Shown here: one piece after another, positions 37,104 to 47,064 of the stretch
Layout of the letters: each line of letters opens with the position of its first letter
Numbering within the stretch: position 1 is the first letter of the stretch
Assembly: GCF_003697915.1 (NCBI RefSeq)
Contig: NZ_RCVN01000006.1
Coordinates: 62,001 to 126,000, forward strand
DNA from: Staphylococcus pseudoxylosus
Lineage (GTDB): Bacteria > Bacillota > Bacilli > Staphylococcales > Staphylococcaceae
Length of the DNA stretch: 64,000 nt
Reading direction: 5' to 3'
Made by a program: the position numbers and the translations under genes
Notes under the pieces: model-generated
Databases searched by the model: none
The model's input: only the letters and a program-made list of their open reading frames with translations
Told to the model about the DNA's origin: nothing

Positions 37104-38264
37104 TTATGTTTTTCTGAAGTGTGATCTTAACTGACTCTCTATAAAGATGACCAACATACCTAAAACCATAACGAATATCGACATGTATAATGGAAATTCA
37201 AAATTAATATCATATAATGTACCTGCAACTAATGGACCGATAAAATTCCCCATACTAGTAAACGTAGAATTTAATCCACCTGCGAAACCTTGTCTATTAC
37301 CCGCTATATTCGAGAAATAATTTGTAATGGCTGGACGAATCATATCAAAGCCAATAAAAACAATAAAACTAATAAACATGATCGACCAATAGCCATGAAC
37401 AAAAGTTAATGCTAATAGAATAATTGCTGAATATAGCAATGAATAAGTAATAAACGTTAATTCTTTAAAATAGTTCATAAACTTATCAAAGAAGAACACT
37501 TGGAATACTGCACCTAAAATACCGCCACCAGTGATGGCAAACGAGATATCAATAGGAGAATATTGTGCTTTGTCTGCAGTATAAAGTGGAAACAGTGTTT
37601 CAAATGAAGACAACCCAAAAGCTAATACTAACGTTAAAATGATTGGCGTGAGAAAAACTTTCCAATCAATTTTTGCTAGCAACTCAGGTTGATATTTAGT
37701 AAATCCATCTTGCGTTTCATGTTTCGGATTTTTAATGAGTATAATTGAAAGTATTAAGGCTAAACAGCCACTAAAACCCGCTACATAGAATGGTAATCTA
37801 TGTGAAACCTCTGCTAATAAACCACCAAGCCCTGGTCCTAAAATAAATCCAGAATTAATTATTGCTGACATATAGCCAAAGTTTTTAGCTTTATCTCTAC
37901 CTGATGAGATATCTGCAATCATGCCTGTGACACCTGGCATAACCATACCTGCACTAAATCCCCCAAGTATTCTAGAAACAATTAGAAGTGAGAACGTATG
38001 ACTTGCAGCGAACAAGAATTCTGAAATCGCAAACAGGCCTAAGCCAATACAGATGATTAACTTTTTACCTAATTTATCTGCGAGTGTACCACCAAATGGC
38101 GAGATAATCATTTGAGCTAAAGCAAATACAGCTACAAGTATGCCTAAATCGCTACCTTTTAAGCCTAAATCTTTTAAATAAACAGGAAGCACAGGAACAA
38201 CTAAACCAATACCTAAAAAGACAAGAAAAATATTAAAATATAAAATAATAAACTGCTTCTTCAC
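37104..38264 (-). CDS. norA: multidrug efflux MFS transporter NorA
   Basis: A 386-residue DHA1 drug:proton antiporter with 12 helices that exports fluoroquinolones, dyes and quaternary ammonium compounds. Motif A GGTLADKLGKKLIICIG (near 57-73) and motif C GFILGPGLGG (near 138-147) are intact, and the sequence closely resembles S. aureus NorA as I remember it, including NYFSNIAGNRQGFAGGLNSTF. The start is GTG at 38264 after AAAGGAG. Its known regulator mgrA is encoded 6 kb away. Confidence 0.93.
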   Translation of the reverse strand: MKKQFIILYFNIFLVFLGIGLVVPVLPVYLKDLGLKGSDLGILVAVFALAQMIISPFGGTLADKLGKKLIICIGLGLFAISEFLFAASHTFSLLIVSRILGGFSAGMVMPGVTGMIADISSGRDKAKNFGYMSAIINSGFILGPGLGGLLAEVSHRLPFYVAGFSGCLALILSIILIKNPKHETQDGFTKYQPELLAKIDWKVFLTPIILTLVLAFGLSSFETLFPLYTADKAQYSPIDISFAITGGGILGAVFQVFFFDKFMNYFKELTFITYSLLYSAIILLALTFVHGYWSIMFISFIVFIGFDMIRPAITNYFSNIAGNRQGFAGGLNSTFTSMGNFIGPLVAGTLYDINFEFPLYMSIFVMVLGMLVIFIESQLRSHFRKT

Positions 38265-38348
38265 GTTGCTCGCTCCTTTCTTTTTATAAATTGTTTAAAG
38301 TGACTTTCAATTCTCTAATATACGAGAACAAGCCTAATATTAGAACAT

Positions 38349-38376
38349 TTTATAACAGTTTCATGAGAAATGACAA
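38349..38376 (-). promoter_or_regulatory. putative norA promoter
   Basis: On the minus strand TTGTCA (38371-38376) and TATAAA (38349-38354) are 16 bases apart, about 85 bases upstream of the norA start. This leaves a leader of about 80 bases. Confidence 0.55.
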
Positions 38377-38468
38377 TAAAAAATTTATTTTCTAATCACT
38401 ATCATATAATATCGTAATTATAACTTGTATAATAAAGATGTATCTAATTTTCAGAATGGGGGTTTCCT

Positions 38469-38888
38469 ATGATTTATCAAGTAGATGGTAAGACGATTGT
38501 TTTAGTATTAGAACAAGGTGAAGACATTGTAACTGCAGTAACAGATATTGCAACAGAACAAGGTGGGCGATTTGGCACAGTTAGTGGCATCGGTGCATGT
38601 GCTAGCGCAGAACTTAACTTCTATAATTTAGAAACCAAAACTTATGAAAAGAAAACCATCGATGAACCTTTAGAGCTCATCAGTTTAATGGGTAATATTT
38701 CTCATATTGACGATAAGCCTTTTGCGCATTTACATGCGACATTCGGAACTAACCAATATGAAACATTGAGCGGACATTTAACTAAAGCCGTCGTTTCTGC
38801 TACAGCAGAAATTGTAATCACAATGACAAATTTAGATATAAACCGCAAACACAGTGAAACAATTGGATTAAACCTGTTAGATTTATAA
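38469..38888 (+). CDS. PPC/DUF296-domain protein
   Basis: A 139-residue single-domain protein of the plants-and-prokaryotes conserved (PCC/PPC, DUF296) family. Landmarks are GRFGTVSGIGACASAELNFY (near 33-52), the LISLMGNIS strand, HLHATFG (near 90-96; metal-coordinating histidines in solved bacterial members) and the C-terminal GHLTKAVVSATAEIVIT. Bacterial single-domain members have no proven role; the AT-hook of plant relatives is absent. Divergent from norA. Confidence 0.83.
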   Translation: MIYQVDGKTIVLVLEQGEDIVTAVTDIATEQGGRFGTVSGIGACASAELNFYNLETKTYEKKTIDEPLELISLMGNISHIDDKPFAHLHATFGTNQYETLSGHLTKAVVSATAEIVITMTNLDINRKHSETIGLNLLDL

Positions 38889-39275
38889 TTTGTTAATCAA
38901 AGTAAAAAATATAACTTTTGATTAAACGTTCCTCAATCAACAAGATGAGTAGTAAGCATAAGCAGAGATGTTTCAATATAATAGAAGCATCTCTGCTTTT
39001 ATACTTGTATTTATCCTCCTATAAATCACATGCTTTAATACGCTACTACAACGCTATGTCTGTTTGTTTAACATGTATAGCTTAAGTTAATAATTGAAAT
39101 TTATATTTAAAAAATGTATCATGTAGTCTCATATTTCAAAAACATAGGTTAATATTTATCTTCGCCTATTAGCACAAAAGAAGTTTTAGATTGCATTTAC
39201 TCATGTACAACCAAATTACAATTCATTAGTAATCTATTATATTAGCGCTTAATTAAAAAGAAAGTAGGTGTATTT
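38889..39275. other. intergenic region with terminator of PPC-domain gene
   Basis: A hairpin AAGCAGAGATG / CATCTCTGCTT at 38960-38998 followed by TT-rich sequence terminates the PPC-domain gene. The remaining 275 bases are AT-rich; I see no ORF or RNA there beyond the expected promoter of the DUF1361 gene. Confidence 0.7.
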
Positions 39276-39893
39276 ATGCAAGCGCGTTATATCGCTAGAA
39301 GCATTTTCCTTATATTGATATTAATTTCAATATTTTTCAATAATTATTTCCAATTTATGACGCTTAATCTATTTCTAGCGTATGTGCCGTTTGAACTATG
39401 CTTACTGTTAAATTTATTTAAACCAAAATACAAATATGAGTGGCCATTATTCATTATTTTCACACTTATTTTTGTCTTGATGGTACCAAATACTTTGTAT
39501 ATGATTACTGACTTAATACATTTAAATCAGTTTAATTTCAATTTCTATCAAGGTTTAGTAATTAGTGAATGGGCATATTTTGCATTCCTTGTATCTGGCG
39601 TATTACTAGCTATTTACCTATTAATTCTAATGTTTTTAGAAATGGAACAATTCACGCAACATCTCTGGCTCAATAGATTAATTATTGTAGTTATGATGTT
39701 CTTAAATGGTCTCGGTATATTTATTGGACGCTTCTTACGTCTACATTCAGTTTATCTTATTCATGAACCACTTCGTATTTTTAATGAAGTATCTTCGAGC
39801 TTAAATACTGATACGTTACGTTTTATTTTATTACTTATTGCATTACAAGTGATTATATTCCTATTTGCGAAAGGAGTGCGTAGCGTAAAATGA
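39276..39893 (+). CDS. DUF1361 membrane protein
   Basis: A 205-residue membrane protein with about six helices. The segment VPFELCLLLNL and VPNTLYMITDLIHL (near 65-80) is typical of DUF1361 proteins, whose function is unknown. AAAGTAGGTG precedes the ATG. Its stop overlaps the start of the next small membrane gene by 4 bases, so the two probably work together. Confidence 0.82.
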   Translation: MQARYIARSIFLILILISIFFNNYFQFMTLNLFLAYVPFELCLLLNLFKPKYKYEWPLFIIFTLIFVLMVPNTLYMITDLIHLNQFNFNFYQGLVISEWAYFAFLVSGVLLAIYLLILMFLEMEQFTQHLWLNRLIIVVMMFLNGLGIFIGRFLRLHSVYLIHEPLRIFNEVSSSLNTDTLRFILLLIALQVIIFLFAKGVRSVK

Positions 39894-40165
39894 CTTTGAA
39901 TATTTTAGTTCTCATTATTGTTTTAATACTATGTCAATTAATCATCGGACATTTATTACATGATGTAGGTTTTTCTTATCTTCATAGCATTATATTGATG
40001 TTGTTCCCATTAGGTATTGGTTTATTTTATCTACAACTATTTTATTATGAACGTCGTTATCCAAATTGGAGCGTTCCTATCAACGTAAAATTAAGATTAA
40101 AATATATGTATATATTGACGTTTTTTGAATACGTAACTTTATATATTTGTGTTTTTAGATTTTAA
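39890..40165 (+). CDS. small membrane protein cotranslated with DUF1361 protein
   Basis: Not recognised. A 91-residue protein with three hydrophobic helices (about 2-18, 24-46 and 70-90). ATGA overlap with the DUF1361 gene and an upstream AAAGGAG inside that gene support translation. Confidence 0.6.
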   Translation: MTLNILVLIIVLILCQLIIGHLLHDVGFSYLHSIILMLFPLGIGLFYLQLFYYERRYPNWSVPINVKLRLKYMYILTFFEYVTLYICVFRF

Positions 40166-40548
40166 TAGATTTACGAAGCATTTATTTTTATGATTATAAA
40201 CAAACGGGCTCATACCTATAAATATATGTAATAATTTATATACTTTCCTAAATAGGACTAAGCTGTCGACAAGCCTCAAGCATTTGTCGACAGCTTTTTA
40301 TGTGCCTATACATTGGTTCATCCATTATGATAATGTGATTAACAATCAATTCATTTTCCTAAATAAACCAACTACATTCTGTCACATTTTCATACTTTTA
40401 TTAGCTGAGCAAACCTATGTTAACGAATCTTTACTACTACCTTACCGCTATCAAAATTAAGGGCTGAGGCATGTTATTATGCCCCAACCCTTAACTTAAG
40501 CGTTATATATAAATCACTAATTAAAATGATAGCATTATGCCATAAATT
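40166..40548. other. intergenic region with two terminators
   Basis: AAGCTGTCGACAA / TTTGTCGACAGCTT followed by TTTT (40260-40297) ends the DUF1361 unit on the plus strand. AAGGGCTGAGGCA / TGCCCCAACCCTT (40459-40492) serves the malate dehydrogenase gene on the minus strand. No ORF or further structure is apparent between them. Confidence 0.75.
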
Positions 40549-41484
40549 TTAAAGCTTTAATGCTTGTTTAACTTCTTGAACTGACTCTGCAGAAACTTTT
40601 AATTGTTCATATTCATCATCAGATAAATTTAAATCTACAATACGTTCAATACCATTTGAACTTAATATTGTTGGAACACCTAAGCATATATCTGTAAATT
40701 GATATTCCCCTTCTAGTAGTGCAATACTAGGCAGTAGTCTATGTTGGTCCTTCAATATCGCTTCAATCATACTGTATACTGCTGAAGCTGGCGCATAATA
40801 AGCTGAACCATTTCCGAGTAATTCTACGATTTCTGCACCACCCTTACGCGTGCGTTCAACAATTGCCTCAATTTGTTGTGCATCAAGTAGTTTATGAAGT
40901 GGTACACCATTAACATTAGTTGAATCTACTAACGGAACCATCGTATCGCCATGACCACCTAATACTAAACCTTTGATATCTTTAATAGAAACATTTAAAG
41001 CTTCAGCAATAAACGTTAGATATCTTGATGTATCTAATACACCGGATTGTCCTATTACTCTCTCTTTCGGAAAACCAGAAGCTTTTAATACTGAATAAGT
41101 CATAGCATCTACAGGATTTGTAAGTACGATAATCTTACAATCAGGTGAATATTTCACGATTTCTTTTGTAACATCGTGCATAACCGCCTCATTAACCTGT
41201 ACTAAATCGTCACGACTCATCCCAGGTTTACGTGGAACACCTGCTGTAATCACTACAACGTCTGAATCTTTTGTATCAGTATAATCAACGGATCCTTTTA
41301 CATTTACATCAAAACCATAGACCGGACTACTTTCTAAAATATCTAGTGCTTTCCCTTTAACTTGACCTTCATTTGTTGGACGGTCAATCAGTACAACGTC
41401 AGCCAACTCTTGTTGAGCAACAATAAAAGCCAATGTTGCACCCGTATTGCCACCACCGATAATTGAAACTTTTTGTTTTGTCAT
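40549..41484 (-). CDS. mdh: NAD-dependent malate dehydrogenase (LDH-like type)
   Basis: A 311-residue Rossmann-fold enzyme interconverting malate and oxaloacetate. [10 protein letters not shown] binds NAD; the substrate loop reads [14 protein letters not shown], where Arg in place of the LDH Gln indicates malate rather than lactate; catalytic His is in LGGHGDTMV and Asp/Arg in [10 protein letters not shown] start at ATG 41484 (GAGGGAG at 8 bases); an upstream ATG at 41505 has no site. Single-gene unit with its own terminator. Confidence 0.88.
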   Translation of the reverse strand: MTKQKVSIIGGGNTGATLAFIVAQQELADVVLIDRPTNEGQVKGKALDILESSPVYGFDVNVKGSVDYTDTKDSDVVVITAGVPRKPGMSRDDLVQVNEAVMHDVTKEIVKYSPDCKIIVLTNPVDAMTYSVLKASGFPKERVIGQSGVLDTSRYLTFIAEALNVSIKDIKGLVLGGHGDTMVPLVDSTNVNGVPLHKLLDAQQIEAIVERTRKGGAEIVELLGNGSAYYAPASAVYSMIEAILKDQHRLLPSIALLEGEYQFTDICLGVPTILSSNGIERIVDLNLSDDEYEQLKVSAESVQEVKQALKL

Positions 41485-41584
41485 AAAAGCAACTCCCTCA
41501 TACAATCTCTTGATTACGTTACTTAAATTATATCATCTCTAACTACCGATAATGATTTCATTTCGTTAAGTTAAATTATCAAAT

Positions 41585-42196
41585 TTACTTATGTGTTTTT
41601 TGCCTTTTAATCCATTTCCAAATTATAAAAATGACTAAAACAATTAAAACGAAATAAATAATTTTGGAATAGATATCCATGTAGTAAACAATTGCATGCC
41701 AATTGCCGCCCACAGCTTGCCCTAAATAAATCAGCACGATATTCCAAATTAACGTACCAAGCGTAGTAAACAAAATAAACAAAGGTATATTCATTCGAGT
41801 TAAACCAGCTGGGATAGAAATTAAACTTCTTAACAGTGGCACGAAACGACAAAAGAAAACTGTCCAATATCCATACTTTTCAAACCAATTAATCGTTCTA
41901 TCTATATCCTTGGTTTTCACACGTAAAAACTTACCGTAACGATTTACAAAGCGATATAAGTTTCGCTCACCAATCCAGGCACCAATACCATAGAGAACCA
42001 TAGCACCAATAACAGAACCAAGCGTTGAAGTGATTGTCACACCAATAAAGCCTAAATCAGACTTGGTTGTCATAAAACCACCAAACGTTAAAATAATTTC
42101 AGATGGTATTGGAGGAAATATATTTTCCAAAAAAATTAATAATCCTATACCTAAATAGCCATGTTGCTCCATAAAATGCGTTATCCACTGTTCCAT
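41585..42196 (-). CDS. DedA-family membrane protein
   Basis: A 203-residue SNARE-associated (DedA/VTT) protein with about five helices and two re-entrant regions. Family motifs are FLENIFPPIPSEIIL (near 22-36), GALIGYGIGxWIG-like GAMVLYGIGAWIGERN (near 63-78), FCRFVPLLRSLISIPAGL (near 116-133) and GTLIWN. The family includes undecaprenyl-phosphate (UptA) and phospholipid flippases. AGGAGG precedes the ATG. Assignment of a precise substrate is not possible. Confidence 0.87.
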   Translation of the reverse strand: MEQWITHFMEQHGYLGIGLLIFLENIFPPIPSEIILTFGGFMTTKSDLGFIGVTITSTLGSVIGAMVLYGIGAWIGERNLYRFVNRYGKFLRVKTKDIDRTINWFEKYGYWTVFFCRFVPLLRSLISIPAGLTRMNIPLFILFTTLGTLIWNIVLIYLGQAVGGNWHAIVYYMDIYSKIIYFVLIVLVIFIIWKWIKRQKTHK

Positions 42197-42229
42197 TCAT
42201 TTCCTCCTAAAGGTCGTTAAAACAAAGCA

Positions 42230-42529
42230 TTAAAATAGATTATTTGTTAACGCATATAAATACATTGATAAGCCAAATAGAATCATACTTAAAATTGTTA
42301 GTATCAATGCTAAAACAATTGTCCGTTTATAATGTTTAATAAATGCTATGAATAAAATAGCACCATTATAAAAGAAAAACAGTCCAAAAAGTGTCATCAT
42401 TATATTAATATCAGGATACACAATATTTAATATTGCAATGACTAAGGCAAAACCTAAAAACGGAAAATTAATAAAATTACGTTGAAACTTATGTTGATTT
42501 AATTGATGCTGTTCGTTCTGTGTATTCAT
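42230..42529 (-). CDS. small membrane protein, function unknown
   Basis: Not recognised. A 99-residue protein with a polar N-terminus (MNTQNEQHQLNQHKFQRN) and three helices. I start at ATG 42529, 8 bases after GGAG, rather than at 42568 inside the upstream reductase gene. It lies between two genes on the same strand. Confidence 0.6.
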   Translation of the reverse strand: MNTQNEQHQLNQHKFQRNFINFPFLGFALVIAILNIVYPDINIMMTLFGLFFFYNGAILFIAFIKHYKRTIVLALILTILSMILFGLSMYLYALTNNLF

Positions 42530-42554
42530 TATCTTTACTCCTTCAAACTTTAAA

Positions 42555-43463
42555 CTACGGGATGTCATGACCTAAAGAAGCCGTATAAATATCAAACCAT
42601 TCTTGATCTGTCAGTGACACCTTCAAGCCATTAATCGCTTCATCAATACGTTCAATTTTATGTGTGCCTAACACAGGCATGAGTGATGCTGGGTGTTTAT
42701 TTAACCATGCCATAATGATACCGTTCGAGGTTACATTATATTTTTGTGCTAAAGGAGAAACAACTGCCATGATTCTAGCAGATTTTTCGTCTGCTAAATC
42801 GAATAATTTACCACCTGCCATAGGGCTCCACGACATAATTTTAACATCATCTTTATACATATGATTAATGATACCATTTTCAATAGCGTCTAAAGTATAT
42901 GGCGACACTTCTAGTTGATTTAAAGTGATATGCAATTTATCACAAACTAGACATTTACTTAGTAAATCATATTCAGATTTATTGAAGTTTGAAACACCAA
43001 ATGACTTAACTTTCCCTTGTTTAACCAATGCTTTTATTGCTTCAGTCACTTCGTTAGGATCCATTAAAGGTGATGGTCTATGAATAAGCAGAGAATCTAG
43101 TTGTTCAACTTGTAAGTTTTGTAGTGAACGATCAACAGATTGAATAATATGCGCTTTACTATGATCATAGCGATGGCCACTTGTTTCATGAAGTGGACTT
43201 GATGGCAATACGATACCACATTTAGTTACAATCTCAATTTGATTGCGCAGTTGTGGTGATAGTTTTAGTGCTTCACCAAAGATACCTTCACAGCTGTATG
43301 AGCCATAAATATCAGCATGGTCCATAGTAGTGATACCTCTTTCAACTAATTCATTCAAATATCTATTTAATTGTTGAGATGTCCAGTTCCAGTCTTTCGC
43401 TCTCCAAAACCCTTGTATTACATTCGAAAAAGAAACGTATTGATTAATTTTCACTTTATTCAT
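42555..43463 (-). CDS. aldo/keto reductase (YdhF-like)
   Basis: A 302-residue AKR of the YdhF group. Catalytic Asp/Tyr in MDHADIYGSY (near 47-56), Lys in IVTKCGIVLPS and His in LLIHRPSPLMDP are present; the C-terminal VLGTHKIERIDEAI segment binds NADP. The substrate is unknown. Paralogous to the shorter reductase at 25943-26782 but from another AKR subfamily. Upstream neighbour on the same strand is the CobW GTPase. Confidence 0.85.
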   Translation of the reverse strand: MNKVKINQYVSFSNVIQGFWRAKDWNWTSQQLNRYLNELVERGITTMDHADIYGSYSCEGIFGEALKLSPQLRNQIEIVTKCGIVLPSSPLHETSGHRYDHSKAHIIQSVDRSLQNLQVEQLDSLLIHRPSPLMDPNEVTEAIKALVKQGKVKSFGVSNFNKSEYDLLSKCLVCDKLHITLNQLEVSPYTLDAIENGIINHMYKDDVKIMSWSPMAGGKLFDLADEKSARIMAVVSPLAQKYNVTSNGIIMAWLNKHPASLMPVLGTHKIERIDEAINGLKVSLTDQEWFDIYTASLGHDIP

Positions 43464-43497
43464 ATATCTTCAACACCCTTTTTATTTTATTCAATAA

Positions 43498-44433
43498 TCA
43501 AGTGAACTGTAGCATATCCAATTTATTGCGCAGTTGGTTTTCATCTATTTGTTCACCAATCATTACAATTGTTAACGGCATCGTTGTATCGATGACTTCA
43601 TAATCTGGCAAACCAAATGCATATTGAAATTCATATATATCATTTGGTGCATCGTGAAACTTTACGTATCCCTTTAATCTTAGAACATTATCAGGTAGTC
43701 GTAAAATAAACTGATAGAATAATTGACGATCAATTGGTCCAGTAAATTGATACTGCATGCTCTTAATACCATGATGATGCATTGGTTGACCTAAAGGTGA
43801 CATACTATCATCTGTAGTTAAAATTAAGTTATCCATATCTAAATCAGCAAATGATGTATAAAATTTTGGTGCTTGTGGATTAATTTTTTCAATTTCTTTT
43901 ATCTTATCGTACTCAACACTTTCCAACAAATCCATTTTATTGATCACAATTGCATGACTCACTTTTAATTGTTCTTCCATCAATTGTATTGTACTATTAG
44001 TATATTGGGCTCTAGCCAAAAATCTCGGCGCATCTGCTAGGCCTATAACTACCGGTGTGGCAAGGTGTTCAACGATTTCAGGATCTTGGCAAGCCGCAAT
44101 AATTTCAACTGGGTGTGCGATACCCGTCGCCTCAATTATAATATGGTGCATTGCACTTTTGTTAATAAAATGTTTTAATTGTTTTATTAAATCCCGTTGC
44201 AAGTCACAACATATGCAACCATTTAATATCGATGCAACCTCTATATCATGGCTTAATGCATTGCTATCTATATCTAAATTGCTGTATTCATTTACGATGA
44301 TACTTGGGTTTTCATTTTTATTTAGTAAATATTTTACATAATTACTGAGAAAAGTTGTTTTCCCACTACCTAAAAAACCTGTTACTACGGTAATAGCTAT
44401 TTTAGGCTGTTTAATATTTTTCAAAAATCTCAC
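43498..44433 (-). CDS. CobW/COG0523-family GTP-dependent metallochaperone
   Basis: A 311-residue G3E GTPase. Walker A GFLGSGKTT is near 19-27, the metal-binding CxCC motif GCICC near 70-74, EATGIAHP (switch/Glu-Thr) near 100, base-specific NKMD near 165-168, and the CobW C-terminal domain about 215-310. Such proteins deliver zinc or another metal to client enzymes. No Zur-regulated gene is adjacent that would fix the metal; the ZIP transporter in this window is a possible functional partner only. Confidence 0.86.
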   Translation of the reverse strand: MRFLKNIKQPKIAITVVTGFLGSGKTTFLSNYVKYLLNKNENPSIIVNEYSNLDIDSNALSHDIEVASILNGCICCDLQRDLIKQLKHFINKSAMHHIIIEATGIAHPVEIIAACQDPEIVEHLATPVVIGLADAPRFLARAQYTNSTIQLMEEQLKVSHAIVINKMDLLESVEYDKIKEIEKINPQAPKFYTSFADLDMDNLILTTDDSMSPLGQPMHHHGIKSMQYQFTGPIDRQLFYQFILRLPDNVLRLKGYVKFHDAPNDIYEFQYAFGLPDYEVIDTTMPLTIVMIGEQIDENQLRNKLDMLQFT

Positions 44434-44651
44434 TCATTTCATAAATTTAAATGTTTGTGTAAAAGATAATTTTTTCGTATAATTAATCTTTCACTTGATA
44501 AAATATTAGATATCTTCTAAACTTTATACACGCTATATTTTAGCATGGCACAGTGCAAAAGTATGTTTGAGGAAGTGTCACACACAACGTTAGACGGATT
44601 CAGGTCCGATGCAAAGTAAAGAAAACGGATAGAATGTCTGGAGGAGAACTT

Positions 44652-45095
44652 ATGTCTGAACCACTTAATTTAAAGGAACAACTTTGTTTCAGTTTGTATA
44701 ATGCTCAAAGACAAGTAAATCGCTACTACTCAAATAATGTCTTTAAGAAATACAAACTAACATACCCACAATTTTTAGTACTTACTATTCTTTGGGGTGA
44801 ATCACCTGTCAATGTCAAAAAAGTCGTTACAGAATTGGCGCTTGATACTGGTACTGTATCTCCATTACTTAAGAGAATGGAACAAGTTGATCTAATCAAA
44901 CGTGAACGTTCTGAAGTTGATCAACGTGAAGTATTTATTCATTTGACTGATAAGAGCGAAGCAATTCGTCCAGAATTAGATACTGCATGTCAAGATGTTG
45001 CAGTTGCATCTTCTCTTGATGAAGATGAATCTAAAGAATTAAATAGATTACTTGCAAAAGTAATCGATGCCTTTACTGAAGAAAAAGCAAAATAA
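44652..45095 (+). CDS. mgrA: MarR-family redox-sensing global regulator MgrA
   Basis: A 147-residue winged helix-turn-helix dimer that controls efflux pumps, capsule, autolysis and virulence genes. The oxidation-sensing Cys12 is in [12 protein letters not shown], and the recognition-helix segment [21 protein letters not shown] matches S. aureus MgrA nearly exactly. I start at ATG 44652, 6 bases after GGAGGAG, giving the known 147-residue length; the ATG at 44634 lies upstream of that site. norA, a known MgrA target, is nearby. Confidence 0.95.
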   Translation: MSEPLNLKEQLCFSLYNAQRQVNRYYSNNVFKKYKLTYPQFLVLTILWGESPVNVKKVVTELALDTGTVSPLLKRMEQVDLIKRERSEVDQREVFIHLTDKSEAIRPELDTACQDVAVASSLDEDESKELNRLLAKVIDAFTEEKAK

Positions 45096-45164
45096 GCTTT
45101 TCTACCTAAATTAAAGGTCAAAGATATATCAAAATGATTCCTTAAATATACTTGATTTAAAGAG

Positions 45165-45194
45165 AGAGCTCAAACACTTTGGTGTTTGAGCTCT
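45165..45194 (+). terminator. terminator of mgrA
   Basis: Perfect 13-bp arms AGAGCTCAAACAC / GTGTTTGAGCTCT, 4-base loop, followed by TTTTTT. Confidence 0.88.
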
Positions 45195-45384
45195 TTTTTG
45201 ACTATTATAAAACTTCATACTGTAAACTATAAATCTTAAACATCCTTGTTTGCAATACCACTGATTTTTCGACTTAGAAACCCTTAAATGCTTGCCTTCC
45301 ATAAAATTGAAAGTAAGCCTTATTTTGGTATTTTTAAACCAAGTTAAAATCACATAATTTTAGAATTTATAATGTTTCATAACA

Positions 45385-47064
45385 TTACGAAGCATTAATC
45401 TTAATCATTTGTTGTAGATAGCCATTTTCTTTAGTAGCTAAAGTTTCATAACTACCTTCTTCTAGAATAGCACCTTCTTGCATAACAATAATTTTATCAA
45501 AATTTGGTAACAACCTTAAATCATGCGTAGCTACAACTAAAGTTTCAGCTTGCTTTTGTACTAAATCCATAACTACATTGGTATGATGCACATCTAAAGC
45601 AGTTGTTGGTTCATCAAGTATCCAAAGTGAAGCAGGTTTTAATAATAGTCTTGCTAAAGCCAACCTTTGTATTTCTCCTCCAGATAATGTCTGACCAGAA
45701 AGTGTGATCACTCTATCTAAATCAATGTGCGCTAATCCAATTCGGTCTAATACTTCTCTAAGGGCATCGTCTTCTTGTTCTGAAAATAAATTCTCTCTTA
45801 CAGTACCATCAAACAATTGTTGGGATTGTAAGAGTGCATTGATATAACTATATTTAGCTTCATTTACTATTTTAGAAATATGTTGTTGATGTAAAAGTAT
45901 TTCCCCTTTATCGCTTTGATATAGACCTAGCATAAGTTGTAATAAAGAGCTTTTACCTGAACCAGACGGCCCTACTATCGCTACGTGTTCTCCTTGATTT
46001 ATGACTAAGTCAATCTGGGATAATACAGGTGTGGACTGGTTCCAATATTTGAAATCAACGTCTCGTAATTGCATTAAAGGCGATGCATCGGACGTTCCCA
46101 TTTGCATCGATTCATCACCTTGTGTCGTTGGATGTGCAATCACTTCATTAATATCAGTTAATGCTTGGTCCGTATCAGCTTTATAATAAGCCACGTTACT
46201 CATTGGAATCGCTTGTTCAAATAATGTTAACATCATTAAAACAATACTCGTCAAATACACAACATCTAATTGCTGGTTTTGTACTTGAACAACACCTAAG
46301 TATAAAGTGAAAAATAATGCAATCATCGCTACAACATTCAAGCTATATTCATAAAGCGATAGAAAACGTTGCTCTTTAGCTTGTACACTTTCATACGCAT
46401 CTAATTGCTTTATAACTTGCTTTTTATAATATTCCGTTTGATTAAATCGTGTTAATTCATCGTAACCTTCTTTATAATCATAAAATTGACTTAAAAATTT
46501 ACCTTGGACTTCATTTACTTGTCTTTTTAATATACGTGCCCTTTTAGCACTTAGCCAAGGAATAACAATTAACGTAGCAATCATACTCAAACAAATAATC
46601 ACTGCATGTATATATGAAAAATAAAATATCGTAACCATTGTGACGATTGCTGTTAAACCGATGACTACAGGCGGATAGTAAACTCTTAAATATATGTTTT
46701 GCAAAGACTCTACTCTACCAATCATACGTGCAATCAGATCACTAGAATTGAATTTTCGATAAACATCCGGCACAACTGGTAGTAACTTTTTGAAGAATTG
46801 AACTCTCACATCGCGTAACATTGTAAATGTCGTTCTATGAGAAAGTAGTCTCTCAATATATCTCGCTACGGCTCTAAGAAATCCAAACATTTTCACCGAA
46901 ACAATCAATACCATCAGCGCAAACAGTGGCGCTCCTAAAGCACTTTGAGTAATCATATAACCACTTAAAAGGAACATACCTAATGCGACTAAACTACCGA
47001 CTACACCAACTAAAATAGATAATATTAAATCCTTATCTATACTAAATTTAATCCGTGGTTTCAT
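45385..47064 (-). CDS. cydC: heterodimeric ABC exporter subunit, CydC-like
   Basis: A 559-residue half-transporter with an N-terminal six-helix ABC exporter domain (about 1-310) and a nucleotide-binding domain with Walker A GPSGSGKSS (near 370), signature LSGGEIQRLALARL and Walker B LWILDEP. With the next gene it matches the CydDC pair that exports glutathione or cysteine and supports cytochrome bd assembly. I start at ATG 47064, placed correctly after AAGGCGGTGAT; it overlaps the cydD end by 17 bases. cydAB is not in the window. Confidence 0.85.
   Translation of the reverse strand: MKPRIKFSIDKDLILSILVGVVGSLVALGMFLLSGYMITQSALGAPLFALMVLIVSVKMFGFLRAVARYIERLLSHRTTFTMLRDVRVQFFKKLLPVVPDVYRKFNSSDLIARMIGRVESLQNIYLRVYYPPVVIGLTAIVTMVTIFYFSYIHAVIICLSMIATLIVIPWLSAKRARILKRQVNEVQGKFLSQFYDYKEGYDELTRFNQTEYYKKQVIKQLDAYESVQAKEQRFLSLYEYSLNVVAMIALFFTLYLGVVQVQNQQLDVVYLTSIVLMMLTLFEQAIPMSNVAYYKADTDQALTDINEVIAHPTTQGDESMQMGTSDASPLMQLRDVDFKYWNQSTPVLSQIDLVINQGEHVAIVGPSGSGKSSLLQLMLGLYQSDKGEILLHQQHISKIVNEAKYSYINALLQSQQLFDGTVRENLFSEQEDDALREVLDRIGLAHIDLDRVITLSGQTLSGGEIQRLALARLLLKPASLWILDEPTTALDVHHTNVVMDLVQKQAETLVVATHDLRLLPNFDKIIVMQEGAILEEGSYETLATKENGYLQQMIKINAS

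Noticed and set aside
45129..45353. 74-codon minus-strand ORF after mgrA
   Set aside because: It spans the mgrA terminator and has no ribosome binding site or recognisable domain.
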